Source: Pachyseris speciosa
Taxonomy: Eukaryota > Cnidaria > Anthozoa > Scleractinia > Pachyseridae
Assembly (NCBI GenBank): GCA_016490735.1
Contig: JAEMWC010001591.1
Location: 23,501 to 87,500, forward strand
DNA length: 64,000 bases
Direction of reading: 5' to 3'
Both the position numbers and the translations under genes were made by a program. Of this stretch, positions 24,128 through 36,278 are shown piece after piece. Each line of letters opens with the position of its first letter. Within the stretch, counting starts at the first letter, position 1. The notes under the pieces were generated by a model. It saw only the letters and a list, made by a program, of their open reading frames with translations. It was not told the origin of the DNA and ran no database searches.

Positions 24128-24245
24128 ATTGAAAAATTATTCACCGAAGTGGAGGTGAATAATACTTACTATTCACCTCCGAGTTAACCAATCAGAGCGC
24201 GCGAAAAGTATTATTCACTTGTGTGGTATATACTAACATCATATA
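24128..24245. mobile_element. MITE-like fragment with GGAGGTGAATA palindrome
   Basis: GGAGGTGAATAATACTTACTATTCACCTCC is a palindrome with an offset centre. It is followed by CCAATCAGAGCGCGCG and TATTATTCACTTG, which looks like the other arm. A related GCGCGCTCTGATTGGTC block lies near 30885. Confidence 0.55.
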
Positions 24246-24583
24246 GTACGAGCGATGCATGAGAGGAAACGGAAACCGTTACAATGAGCGCTGGACTCGT
24301 CCCCTAGTGTATGACAATTTTGCTCTGTTTTAAGAAGCTCAAAGCTCAAAGGCTTCAAGGAGAAAATCGTTTGTAATATCCGTATTAAAAAGTAAAAATG
24401 TAAGTTTTAAGGGATTATCGCAGTTGTAAACTCAAGTTAAGCAGTAGCTTAGGGCTCGTCATGCGTTCCTCCCACGCGTGACGAGCCCTAAGACGTCTGC
24501 GTTGGACCGTAGACCCCTATCAGATCAACACATATCCCTTTAAAATTACAAAATTGCTTTACAGCTCAACCATTGAGAACAAT

Positions 24584-24587
<4 letters not shown>

Positions 24588-24615
<28 letters not shown>

Positions 24616-24800
24616 TTTATTTACACTATAAAGGGCATTTAAATACAATTTATAAGTTACAGAATAATAACACTTGTAAAAAATATTTATAAAAGAAGAA
24701 GAAAAAAGCCGGCGGGAGGTGCCACTAGTAGAAGTTGAACCCGGGTTGTTTACATTAGGGGCAGTAACAACGACCTCTATACCACTAAGGTTCAGCATAG
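24588..24800 (-). mobile_element. tRNA-like SINE with (AATC)n tail
   Basis: Reading the minus strand, CCTTAGTGGTATAGAGGTC (A-box-like) and ACCCGGGTTCAACTTC (B-box-like) are about 35 bp apart. Poly-purine DNA follows, then TTGATTGATTGATTG at the tail (plus 24588-24616). This fits a SINE with an internal Pol III promoter. Clover-leaf pairing is too poor for a real tRNA. Confidence 0.55.
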
Positions 24801-24824
24801 CTAATGAGGTAAAAGTAGGTTATT

Positions 24825-25450
24825 TATTGCAAAAAAACTAAGCACACTTGTTTTCGCTTCGATGAATATTTCTGCTGAGTGTTTGAGAAAGGAAACGCTT
24901 ATCAAACGATGTAGGATTTTTTCGCATAGACGTTAATGGAGTCTCGGTGAAATGTGTGGAGAAAACGTAATCTGTTTACAAATACGTCATTTGAAACATA
25001 AAAGAAAGAAAGTAAGGTTTCTGCGGTCAGTTTCACGTCACGCAAGTAAAAACTAAAATCGCTTATCATTCAAAAACTAATGTCCAGAAATTGAGATATT
25101 GTGGAAAAATAGTAAATAAGCTACCTGTTAAAGTGTCAAGGGTGAATGATATCCTGTACTTGAGTTATTCAACAAAATGTACCATTCAAAATTACATTAG
25201 TATGGAGCCGCCACGGGGCAACACGGCAGTCTAATTCAAAACATATGGAGTTCAGTTTGGTCATGTTAAAAGTATTCTTCTCGCTGTTGAACTTGCAAAC
25301 ATTCGTATAGACACTTCTCTCAACATATTAGTCGTTCAGACTTCAAAGACACAAGGTGAATCGACGTTTTCCGATACGTGACAACAGGCATCATTCTTGC
25401 TGTTGTGAGTTGTTATTTATAGTTCGCACTTGCGCAGAAACGCCGGAAGT
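24825..25450 (+). repeat. Dispersed repeat block, copy 1 (inverted copies at 50690-50930 and 51085-51640)
   Basis: Shared words include AAGCACACTTGTTTTCGCTTC, ACGCTTATCAAACGATGTAG and GACACTTCTCTCAACATATTAG, ending CGCCGGAAGTGCC. The order is preserved in inverse orientation near 51 kb, so this is one long repeat family, not chance similarity. No ORF of note. Confidence 0.7.
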
Positions 25451-28400
25451 GCCTTTTGCGGATGAAATACGACGACGAAAAATGAAGCCCGTTTTAAACC
25501 TCGGGCTTTTTACTAGCCCGAGTAATTACCCTGGGAAAAGATTAAAATGAGGGATGGAGGGTGGATGATTACAAATCGCCTTCCTTTTACTGCATAGTCA
25601 AATTAACAACATCGGCAATCTCGTCCCCAGAGCCTACGTTACCCTTGTCCAGCGGAACGGGCAACGAAACCGGAACCAGAAAATCCTGGTTCCGGTTTGA
25701 TTGCGCCTGCGTGAGGTTTTAGGACAAAATAGCGGCTGTTGATCATGTCAACACGTTCAGCAGGACCAATTTAGGGCAGTCAGCAGGGGCGATTCCACTG
25801 TAATCGACCAACAATCAGAAAACAGTCACATGCAGTAGAAACCAACATGTGAGCGATTTCCTTCGAACACGACTCTTTCTAAGGATACATACATCGATTC
25901 TTTTAGAGGAAGCTCAGTTTAATTAAGCTTTACATTTCCCGCTTAGAGGATACTTATAATATAGGTTCGGATTCCCAAGAATCATCGTTTCAGTGTTGGC
26001 TTAGAAAAAGGCCGATGAAAGCTTAACCTCAACAATAGTCCCACCTCAATTTTTGTTAGCCCACCCAGAAGTTCTTACTGTAGCTGCTATCTGGAGAACA
26101 AGATTTTTAATGATGTAATGAAGTAGACTACTGACTCGGCAAATTTAATTTAAGATTATCTGATATAATTATATTTTTTAGTATTATTTTTACTTTTACA
26201 ATGAGACAGTGTTTCAGTACCTTTTCTCATCATTGTCTAATTTTTAAGTGCAAATAAAGTTTCATTATTATTGATGGATTTTTTGGTTGTATCCTATATG
26301 TTCATTGAGCTTTTCTATTCAAAACTTGTCATCCCCTTCCGCACCGCCTTGTCTGTTGGATGGTTTCATAAAAGATACATTTATCTTTCAAGTATACATA
26401 TTACATGAAATATATTTTCACCCATAAAGAGTTCCCTAAAAATAAATGTGACCTCTAAGGCATTTAACATGGCCCCCTTACTTGGCCTTGACCTGGGGGA
26501 GGGGGGATTGCCTATTTATTATGCCACAACACAGTTTTTGTAACACATCTATTTATGAACAAATGAAAATCCTGAAAAAAGAACATATAGCTGACCCTCA
26601 CACCTGGCTATTAGAATTCTGCAAAATCCTGTTCATTTATGTGTTAAAATGTATTAATTTTTGGCAATATTCTTCCCTGGTTCTGGCCATGTATGGAAAA
26701 CACTTTCTACATGCAAGTGTCTTTTCCAGTATCCCAAGCTAAGCCTGCACAGTTACAGTAACTTCGTTGAAGAAGGAAGACATAGTCTAGTCCTAAGGGC
26801 TTTTAGATCCCTTTTCAGATAACACAAATCCTGATTAGTTTTTTGGCTGCACACCCAAGGCTAAATCAAGGAGACACCAAATTAGAGGCAATCTTGGGGC
26901 CATCAAAATACAGATTGATTCAAAAGCACTTAATTTTCCTTTGACACTGATATATGGTAACCTTGCAATAAACGCAGAGTGCGAGCAGTATGAGCCAATA
27001 GAAACCGCTTTTATTGCCAAATATAGAATGTTTTATTCAGTTTGATGCCCAGCACCCAGATCATGAATGAGAAAAGAGTGTTGTACTCGTACCCTGAGTC
27101 TGATGTTTTTGGCTGCACCTGTGATTATCACAACTTGACCTTGAAGGACACATTGCATAGAAAATGACAGAGGTCTCAAACAGCAGTATGATTTAAAATA
27201 GCTGGAGAAAGTAATTCAATAGTTGTCTATAACTTTATTCCTTTTACTATTGTCCTAACATTACCAAACATTGCTGCTCCAGTTTTAAACTTACCCCAAT
27301 TTCCCTTATGATAAGCCTTCTCTCTAATAAGTGCAACCCTCCTCAAAAACAGATGGAAAAAATCAGCCTCTGAGGGAGTATTTTACGGTATATGTATAAA
27401 TTATTTATTACACAATGGATCAATCTCATTAAAGACGACTATATTCTGTTTATATATTGAATCAATTCACTGTCAATTTCTGGGCAAGGAAACCATATTG
27501 TTGTGAAATTCGACTACCACATTCCTCGTCTAACTTGCGCCCTCTTAACAGGATCTGCACGCCTACTATAACTCTTCAACAAGATATTTCAAGTCCTTTA
27601 TCATTGGTTTTGATGTGGAAAGTTTTATTTACACACGAACGGCACAAATACCTTGAACATTGGTCGGAGTAAATGTTGTAAATCGACATCTGTAAGCCGT
27701 GTAAGAGCTATTAAAATTCCATCTAATTTCGCCTTATCTCTACAAAATTAAACGCGGTGGTTTTTAACGGCATTATTACAACGACAGTAATTTTCCTTTG
27801 TTTCTGATCATTCCTGCAGCTTTCGTGGGAGTCGTTTACATGTAATAATTCCGCCATTGCCTGACACTTCGCGTAGACAACGATTTATTGCTTTGTTTTT
27901 ACCAGCCAATCGGAAGGGTCCTTTTTTGGATTCACCAGAGGTTCGTATCCTTGGCGCTGGCCAAAAGGATCGTAGCCTCTGGGAACGAGATTGCAACATC
28001 GGCGGATATTGAGACTGAAAACACTCACACCACAACAAAAAACTTTATTTAAGTCATTTGACGGCATTTTTCATACAAATACTCAAAATGACATCTAGAA
28101 AGTAAATAATTCTTTACTTTTTCATATCAGTCAGTGTTTTTAATTTACAACGGTTTCGTGTCTTTCACATCAGCATTCAGCTGCTCTTCACGGAAATACT
28201 CAAGAGTGAGCGGAAGGGGAAACGGAAAGAATAGGGGAGGGGTGGGAGGGGCTACCAGTTTTCTTGACACAAAAGGAACAATTGGCTTTGCCAACCGCCT
28301 ATCTGAAATGGGTTTTCTGTAACAGAAACTTAAAATACAAAACTATCATTTTATTTTAACCTATGTCGATAGCCATTTGGCTACTGTGAAAAAAGCAAGA

Positions 28401-29224
28401 ACTGAGACCACCGTGGGTTGCATCCTCAACTTGTTCGATTTTACCTATCAACAAATATGCAGACATGAGGTGCTACGAGGCAATGTCAATGCACCACATA
28501 TATTACGTGTAGGTCATTTGGTTGTACAGTATTACCGACTGAAATACAGGCCAAATTTTAAGCAATTTTTCGAGGCCGTTACAGCTGCCTCTCATGTTCT
28601 TGTTTAACTTCAAGTAACGGACCATCTCTGCTTAAAATGACAGTGCACCCTCTGTACACAGCTGAAGTCTATGACAAGAATTTAGCATCTGATTCAGCAA
28701 GAAGGGCTTCCAAAGTTCTTGTCATTCCCTTCAGGGAAGAAATTCTGTTCATAGAGACAATAAAACATAGCTTAGTCAACTCAATGCTGACGTGCATTCC
28801 ACCTTAAGACACAAGTGTGCGTGTACATAATTATAGATGTTCCAAGACTTCAAATCACTTAAACATGAGACAAGCCTAATCAGTAAATTCAATAATTGAC
28901 ATGTAAAAGCTTACACAATTCACAGATTTCCAGTACAGAACTAGAACCTGAAACACTACTGCTGCACTTCAATCAATCAATCAACCAATCAATCAACCAG
29001 TCAGTCAGTCAGTCAGTGAACAACAAAAGGGAAACAAAGAAAACCGATTAACCCTATACACAGATTGAATCAATTGCAAGGAATACCACCTGCCAGAGAA
29101 CAGACTACTGAACAGACACCACACATATTTTACTCATACATTTAGTTTGTTGGTTTAGTTTACCAGTTTCAGCACTCGGACACCTTCAATTTGACCAATG
29201 TCAGTCATTATTCTTATGTGGTTT
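25451..29224. other. Intergenic or intronic DNA, no gene recognised
   Basis: AT-rich. A short inverted repeat GAAACCGGAACCAG / TGGTTCCGGTTT lies near 25670. A minus-strand frame near 27900-28010 carries RSQRLRSFWPA, a phrase I know from interspersed repeats in coral assemblies. A plus-strand frame around 28640-28807 (AEVYDKNLASDSARRASKVL) is open for about 57 codons but unsupported. (CAAT)n and (GTCA)n runs lie near 28970-29020. Confidence 0.35.
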
Positions 29225-29572
29225 CATTGATCAGTGTGGTTCTTCAACGTCCCACAGAATCAATTAAGACTAGTTGAGAGATGGGGCCTGTGGTTTATCG
29301 TCCTTATCCAAGAAGACTAGAGAGACAAACCGTTTGCAGATGTCATTACAAAGGCAGCACTTTCTTTTCAATTAGTTAAGACCCAACCTCGTTCCCAGGG
29401 CTTTTCCCTAGAAAGAAAAACAGCGGCGCCATTTTTCTTTCTAGGGAAAAGCCCTGGGAACGAGGTTGGTTAAGACCCTGAGTGTTGGTCTGGTCAGGGT
29501 TTGAACCCACGACCTCCCGCACTGTAGTCCAGTGCTCTATCAACTGAGCTACATGTAGCCAGTCGGTGATTT
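29225..29572 (-). mobile_element. Coral tRNA-SINE, 5' head and body (minus), interrupted by a foldback element
   Basis: On the minus strand the head reads TAGCTCAGTTGATAGAGCA (A box, plus 29536-29551) and GTGGGTTCAAACCC (B box, plus about 29498-29510). The body then runs past GGTCTTAACTAATTG to GGACGTTGAAGAACCACAC near 29240. The anticodon loop lacks T33 and the aminoacyl stem does not pair, so this is a SINE, not a tRNA gene. The foldback at 29384-29468 splits the body. Confidence 0.75.
29375..29477. mobile_element. 85-bp foldback element with 9-bp target duplication inside the SINE
   Basis: The element 29384-29468 starts CAACCTCGTTCCCAGGGC and ends with its reverse complement. Arms of about 36 bp enclose a loop of roughly 13 bp. 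It is bordered by GTTAAGACC at 29375-29383 and 29469-29477. The 9-bp duplication is the length made by Mutator-like (MULE) transposases. Confidence 0.9.
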
Positions 29573-29637
29573 ACTTATTTATAGACTAATTAATGTTAAC
29601 CGCATGAAATGAATAAATAAAAAATTGAAAAACTCAC

Positions 29638-29762
29638 CTCCTGCTAGCAGTCTCGAGTCTCATTTCTAAAAACCCTGCCTCTGACTGAAGTTGAATTTGT
29701 TCAATTTTCGCTTTATCACTGTTGTTGGCAAAGCCACTACTGTCTTCCCAGAGTTTCTGCAA
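29638..29762 (-). CDS. Coiled-coil exon of a WAC-like adaptor (partial gene)
   Basis: The minus-strand acceptor CCCTTTCAG opens an exon encoding LQKLWEDSSGFANNSDKAKI and EQIQLQSEAGFLEMRLETAS-R. It ends at donor AGGAG|GTGAGT, leaving phase 2. It joins in phase 0 to the exon at 30048-30420, giving NWPTDIVDKQ-LQKLWEDSS. This resembles the C-terminal region of WAC, where a GWPxDxVExQ segment precedes the coiled coil. WAC binds RNF20/40 and promotes H2B ubiquitination. The match is from memory and partial. I could not find the terminal exon. Confidence 0.5.
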
Positions 29763-30047
29763 CTGAAAGGGCACAGGGCAATTTTAATTCTTTGATTTCC
29801 ACAGTGAAAGGTATCCACAGTGGAAGGTTTAAAAAGCAATCGCATCATTGAAGTTCTTCATAAAGAAGGCTGCCATGAGCATTATATGGTAAGCTCAGCT
29901 GGACATTGTTATTTAAATGGACTGGAAGAAACTGAGCTGAGCCCTGCTAAGAAATTGATTGGACGAAACATATGCCTGATTTATATCCCTTGTTTTATAC
30001 CTGACTGTCGCAACCCTGATGTTGCTGAAGTATACAGAAGCTCATAC

Positions 30048-30420
30048 CTGTTTGTCTACAATATCTGTTGGCCAGTTAGATAAGTGAGATGCAAGGTTTT
30101 TATCCACGTATTTCCCTAATACTTGCAGATTAACCACAGGAACAGAAGGTTGAGAAACGGGGACTGGACTTGAAGCATTGGAAGAATGAGAAAGTGGACT
30201 TGAAGACAATAGATTACTGGCTGGTGTACTCAAGTTAGGAAGCTGTGGAGAGAGGTGGTGAGGTGTGCGATCTTTAAGTGGTGATTGCTGTGTAAATACC
30301 ACAGGGGAGCCAGGAGAACTGTGGTGTGGTCGGTCATCCTTCATGTGTAAAGGAACTGGAACTGGTGACACAGCTTGCTGTTTGAGTCCTGTGGTTGCAG
30401 AGTGCTGCAGCTGATGCATT
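30048..30420 (-). CDS. S/P-rich exon of a WAC-like adaptor (partial gene)
   Basis: About 120 codons, rich in Ser and Pro (for example PVVFTQQSPLKDRTPHHLSP), ending VLGKYVDKNLASHLSNWPTD and then IVDKQ at donor CAG|GTATGAG (donor GT at plus 30046-30047). The upstream acceptor is uncertain: GCATCAG, CTGCAG or GTAG near 30405-30440. A disordered S/P-rich stretch before a short helix and coiled coil is the layout of WAC C-termini. I did not find the WW-domain exon expected further upstream. Confidence 0.5.
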
Positions 30421-31140
30421 ACATAACATAGTATACATGTCAGCTACAGATCCTTCACTTTTCTACACAGAATCCTGCCACAAATATGTAAAAGTGAAAC
30501 TGAACACACAGCTGTAACTGTTTGTGTCAAACTTTAAAACATGTATTTTCATATTATGAAAGGTGTTCGTCATCGTGGTTTCAACTGATAGCTGAGTTAA
30601 TCTTTTGTCTCACTATTGAGTCACAAAGATGTGTATTTTCATTACCCTCAATAACCTTGCCTTTTTCAAAGAACAGTTTTTCAAAGAAAAGACAACTTCA
30701 TCCAAACGTTAGTTGCTGTCCAGAGCATTAAAACTCTTTAAGGACAATAACAGGGTTTTTGCTAAAGCTGGGACACTAGGATCACAACAGACCACATTCG
30801 TATTCTTGATATTGAACTGGATCTAGCACGAAGAGGAGGCTCTTCGGGGGAATACATTTACATTTATAACATAACTAAACAAAAGCGCGCGCTCTGATTG
30901 GTCAATTAATTATTTACTACTTGCCCATGGGAAAACGCGCTGATGATAGATGACGTGTGCGCTGTTTATAAACTAAAATTTCGCTTTCTTCGCAAAGATT
31001 TTACAAAATTTTTATTGTTTCAATCGTCATATTGTCTACCAAAGTATTAAGTCGTTGCAATTTCTGCGAATTACGTCGCGTGCGCCTGTTTTTCTTGGTC
31101 ATATAAGTTAGTGCAATAAAATGGGACTTCGCTTTCTCTA
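30421..31140. other. Intron or intergenic DNA with a GCGCGC repeat fragment
   Basis: Near 30875-30990 is AAAGCGCGCGCTCTGATTGG followed by TTATAAAC-type DNA, similar to repeats at 24190. Nothing else is recognised. Confidence 0.35.
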
Positions 31141-31146
31141 CGATGT

Positions 31147-31258
31147 TTATGCCATGTTATGTTATGTTGTTATGTTATGTTATGTTATGTTATGTTACGT
31201 TACGTTATGTTATGTTATGTTATGTTATGTTATGTTATGTTATGCTATGTTATGTTAT
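31147..31258. repeat. (TATGT)n pentanucleotide microsatellite
   Basis: About 20 imperfect TATGT/TACGT units. The plus-strand ORF over it (MLCYVMLCYV...) is a repeat artefact. Confidence 0.95.
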
Positions 31259-34200
31259 AAAACAAATGGTAAACGTATCAGCGTGCACTATTGAGGTATG
31301 GATGCACTTGGGAGGTATGCTAAGCACTCAAGAAGCTAGAGTTTAGACGATACGATTTTTGCTTACGACTGTCGCATGCAACTTCTGTAGCGCGCGCTGC
31401 TCGCGCCATGCAAAAAATCGTATACGATACTTACCATTCAATATTACCTATACCTACGACTGTCGTATGGTTTTAGGCCGCGTGCGACTGTGGTAGAGAA
31501 GTTCTGGGAGCATTTACACGGCACAGCTTTGTTCTACGTTGTGTCGCATACGCCAAGACGCGCGACAAATCGTACCGTCTAAATCGCCCTTTACGCTTCT
31601 CTCGTGCTTAGCAATCCCCGCGTGATAAGAATCCCTGTTTAAGCCTCGTGTGCAAGCTAGTTGTTACCTCTTTTCTTTCTATCTTTTTGCTTTCATTATA
31701 ATAATGTTGTTTGTAGTGTAGCAAAATAAAAATAAATAAATAAAGTTCTTTCGACTTTGGATGAATCCAACCAAACAGAACATTTTAGACACCGAGTGTT
31801 TGCCAGGATGCGTAAGTCAGAACTACTTACCCCACAAGTTAAAATAAGATACAATTGTATTAGGCCTGTACGAGTGTCACGATTGTGCTGGGCAATTTTT
31901 GAGCACCTTTTGGCGTTTGGAGCAACTTTTTACAGTTCTAGAAACCTCAAGCAAGTTTTGCCTTTCTTAGCAAATACAGCACATATCAAGCACAAAAAAA
32001 TCAAGGTAAATAATTTCGCAGAAAACGCCCATTTATGTAAATTTATTGAATGTTTATATACGTTTCAAACAAATAACCTGTCACCTGACAGCGTTTCCCA
32101 GGCCTATTGTGATCCTTGCGATCCTTGTCTATTAGTTAACGGGTAACCAGCCTCTGTAGAAATCACTGAGTGTTTTTTTTCTGTGTGTGTTTTTTCTGAC
32201 CAATGTATTTGGCTCACAGCAAGAGTATGCCCTTCATGATCACCTTGAAGCCTTTGTCACGCTTCGATATAACAATTAGTGCAAAGAGGGTTTAACAGTT
32301 TGATTTCGTACATGGTTTTAGACTCTTAGAAAGTAGAATCATGAGAACAGAGGAGTTTTACCATAACTGAATGTAATCGCTAGATTTAGTTTTGATTAAG
32401 TTCTCTCATATCGTTCAGCAAGAGCCAACAAGGTTTTTCCAATCGTTTTCCCTTAGTCTTTTTGGGTACCCCCGCCCATGATAGAATGAAAAATTAAAAA
32501 TTATCATCATCATTAACAACATGATCATCATCATCATCATTAATTTATGTAACTGTCTCAAGACTAGTGCAAGGACTAAACAAACAACCTGAAAGACATT
32601 CTTAACCTTTTTAACTTTCATTCTACTAAACCATCGATCTGGATTGATCCAATGAACTTGTAATTCCGACAATCGGGAGAAAATGCATGGTGTTGACCAT
32701 TCCCAGTTTCTTCTCACATGGTACTGACATGTTTTAGTTAATTATGACGCTAATTATGGCCAGGTTTGGCCAAACTTAGTGCTATGCATGTGAAGAAAAT
32801 TCCTTAACTTAAGTCTTTATATTTTGACAGATCACGATCTCATGTCTGATCCAACGTTTTCCTCAAGTTTGACCGTACACGCTTCTTGCAGTGGTTTTCA
32901 TAACTTTCAAATTATCATCAATATCACACTCCTTTTCGCAATAACGGGTGTATAATAGGCCGCTTAAAGAGGCTTCCGTGTCCTGCAGAGCCTCTGGCGA
33001 GAGCAAAATCAAGGAAAGTGCCCTGGGTGGAATATATGACACTATCCGGAATTTGAGTAACCAATCAAAGGACTAAAATCATTTGCCTCTGGTTTGGCAT
33101 ACACACACTAAACAGGACCTTCTTTCGTCCACTGGGGGATATGGGGGCAACAGCCACTTTGACTGGTGATATGTGACCATGAGGCTTCTCTTGTGACAGG
33201 AGGTCAGCGCACCGTTAGCCTCCACCCTACACGGAGAAGTATGATAGGATCAGATCAAAGGAAGTTCTGCTTCTAAACTCTTTTCGATAAGTATCTGAGT
33301 TATTTTGCGTCCCTCCAAGGTTTGTTTGTGGAGGTAAACTGCCCAAAGACGCGATCATCCGAAATGAGGTCAATATTCTGCACTTAACTGTTCGACAGCT
33401 ACAAAACCTCTGAACTTTCTTCCACCACTACTGATTGTCTTTCGCCATGAATATCTTCCCGTCAGTCTCCGAGAATGCAATGTTTTCGGCATCCCCGTCG
33501 TTCTATAGTTTCCAAATCCTCATTCTAAGCGGAGAAGGAGGAGAGGAGGTTCCTGAAGAAGGCTTCTTTCTATTAATAATTAACGTAGCTGGATCAAATC
33601 TTAGGATAGTACAGACTCGTGGTGATATTTGGGGTTTGGGTCTGTAGGGGTCGGGGGTCGAACCGTGAGCTTTTTAACTTTTTGACAGCTTAGAAAGCAC
33701 CGCACTGTAACCGTCACTTTACTCTTGTCCCTGGGTACGCACGGCTATAACTTTTCGTTCTCAAGAAAAATAGAAAAACGTCCATCGCTGAGTATGCAAA
33801 TGACAACTGGCTTAAATGCTTGCGTTCTGACATGTACCACCTTTTTTCTGTTTCTGTTTCTGTTTATTGATATTCAGTTAAGAGTTACCAAACAAAGACT
33901 TTTGGAGTAATTTGCCCAAATGGAAAGCTCAATAAAACATTATCGAGTATCTCTCTGCTCATCTTCTGCGGTCGAAATGACATATATGATGCTGTGGAAA
34001 CAGACGAAGGAAAAAGTCGCGCGGAGAGAATATTGAAAACCCGATCTGAATCAAAAGTCCTGACAAGGCAACCAGCTTATTTACAAATAAATTAGCCGTC
34101 TATTTCCCCTGAGCTGCAACTTAAGGGGGACCTTATCAACGCTTTCCCTTCGTGTTCGCACAGATGTGACGGTACAACTGAGTTGCAGAAGGAACACTTA

Positions 34201-35215
34201 CGAGAATCTTGTGATTAATAACATTTTTCCAAATTTCTCATAAAAAGGTAATCTGCTTACGACATTCAAACATTTTGAGAGTACACGACTTAAAATTTTT
34301 AACTTGGCGTCAACATCACAGCAAATAAGAATTGTTATTCTCTCTGTCAGGGTTTCCCCTGGCATTTTGATAGATTTCCCGGACGTTCTGTTGCCCGGTT
34401 GTCCATTTATACCCCTGGTTTGAGAGACAATTAAAGGGAAACTTGTTGTTTAAGGAAAAAAAAAATCATAATAAAAAAGACAATCACTGAAGTCAATGAA
34501 GCAAACCGCTTTCATGTAGGCTGTCCTTTGCGTCACTCTGCCGTAGCCTAGGACAAGCGTTCCCATTTCCCGCGCAATTGTTTGGGCAGAATTCGAAAAT
34601 ATGTACGGAAGAGAGGCGAGAAAAGCCGCGAGGTGCTTTCTGGCGGGGATGAAGAAATTGCGAACCAAATGGCTCAATAGGAAACCTCGCTCAAAGGCTG
34701 GGCTGCTCAGATCCTACAATTGTCCTCAGTTTTACTTGGGACTGCTTTTCCCATGTGTTCGTGTTATCTGTGTTAACATTTCCACACTTTTGCATCTTGT
34801 TCATTGGCCCCTCTCAAAGTTGGATGTTTCACAGATACAAAATGCATAAACCTTCCCACTTGCGCCTTACCATTATGACGGGTGGAGGGAAAGGAAGCGG
34901 AGGTAAGGCGAATTTTATCAACCTTCCCTAGGGATTTGACAATTAAGGATTGCAAGAAAGGAGCACGTTTCGCAGGAGTACATCACGCAACACCAAGACA
35001 TGTTGTTTTACGATCACAAGGTAACGGCTCCATTAGGGAAAGATCTGTTTCGCCTTACTTGTGTAACACATCAATAATAAATTAGTTTCGTAATATGACT
35101 TTTCATATATTTACCACAAAAAAGTAAAACAAAACCAACAACTACATGAACTATTTATTCATATAATCATATAATAGGATTTACTTTCCATTCAGGTTGT
35201 ACATATTGTTTTTAT
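31259..35215. other. Long stretch with no recognised gene
   Basis: A 129-codon plus-strand frame at 31757-32146 is the longest ORF but has no motif I recognise and lies in AT-rich DNA. A minus-strand frame at 32415-32717 ends in a methionine run from a (CAT)n tract. A possible B-box-like GGGGGTCGAACC near 33650 is not enough to call a SINE. Confidence 0.35.
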
Positions 35216-35224
35216 ACAGTACAC

Positions 35225-35560
35225 CACAAAAAAAAAAAAAACAACAACCAAAAAAACAACAACAAAACAACTAAAAAGGAAAAACTGTAAAGGAAGTTTA
35301 GAGCATAGAAATATCAGCATATATACATACACACACATACCTACCTACCTACCTACCTACCTACCTACCTACCTACATATATACGTACGTACGTACGTAC
35401 ATTACTTTATTTACCCTCATTAAGAGTAGCTCGTGCAGCTAATATCTCCAAGCATTTAACCATCAGATGAGAAATAGACCACCACACCGGGAACTACGTC
35501 CCCTATTCTTTTCGAACAGTGTGTGGGCTCTTTTATGTCCCACAGATTCATCAACAAAAA
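35225..35560 (-). mobile_element. Coral tRNA-SINE, 3' end (minus), with compound microsatellite tail
   Basis: Minus-strand GTGGGACATAAAAGAGCC, then GGGGACGTAGTTCCCGGTGT and GATATTAGCTGCACGAGCTA, followed by (TACG)n and (TAGG)n at plus 35338-35400 and an A/C-rich run. It matches 15345-15476 in inverse orientation and overlaps the body of the copy at 29225. Confidence 0.75.
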
Positions 35561-36278
35561 TTAAAAAAAAAATAAAAATTCTGCCACTCTACTTGTTAGG
35601 CAATCAACCCTAAATATATGCCTAGAAAATACTGTCAATTTAACCTTTCATTCATTTTGAGTCTGTACGAATTCCTGATGTGCGACTCTTCCTACCAAAC
35701 CTAACTAAGTGATGTCGTTGAATAACCCTGCTTGGAGATTTCGGTTTGTTTATCGGTATTTTCTCGAGATTCATTTCACTTATTGAGCGTTCTTTGGAAT
35801 GGAAAGGTTGACAACATTTTCACGTTTGGGTATTTGACTATTACCATATCATTACCAATACAAATTCACCATAAACCAGTATTAGGTATCGATTCACAGT
35901 ATGCACAAAAACTTTTTCAAACACATTCAACGCATAACGTGAAAACTTAAGTTTTTGCATAAAACACTCAATTCCGTTATCAACAAAATTCTACCGTAAC
36001 AATCTTTAAGAGGTACTGCAAAAGCTCGGTACTAAAATTATAGTTATATTGAGGCCACTCAGCTGGCGGCAAACAAACATCCTTTCTTATGATGAGCTAC
36101 ACTGTAGATACATAACTTGCTCTTCTGACCTAAATAAAGACACTATTTCTAATTTCTAAATTTGCTTTGGCTTTTTGAATGATATTACTAAATAACTGTA
36201 GAAAATAATGTTAAAAAATACTGAGTTAGTCTGAAACATAAAGGTTACGTCTTTCCTCGACCCTTTCACTTAATTAGA
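35561..36278 (-). repeat. 3' flank of the TRIM-NHL unit (copy 2, diverged)
   Basis: Shares word order with 2215-2744: a CTAGAAAAT..TGTCA block, an ACTTAAGTTTTT block, GAGGCCACTCAGCTGGCGGC near 36050, and an AT-rich stretch before the stop codon. It is more diverged than copies at 49658 and 58370. Confidence 0.6.

Noticed and set aside
24700..24790. Possible tRNA gene on the minus strand
   Set aside because: Only box-like elements are present. Stems do not pair and it has a SINE-like AATC tail.
27808..28067. Minus-strand ORF with RSQRLRSFWPAPR
   Set aside because: I recognise this phrase as coming from interspersed repeats mis-annotated as protein in coral genomes.
28377..28607. 76-codon plus-strand ORF
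   Set aside because: No recognisable domain or splice context.
29498..29560. Possible tRNA gene (A and B boxes)
   Set aside because: The anticodon loop lacks T33, acceptor-stem pairing is absent and the sequence continues into a SINE body.
31143..31346. ORF with repeated CYVML
   Set aside because: Translation of the TATGT microsatellite.
31757..32146. 129-codon ORF
   Set aside because: No domain, no splice support and AT-rich composition. At this window size such an ORF can arise by chance.
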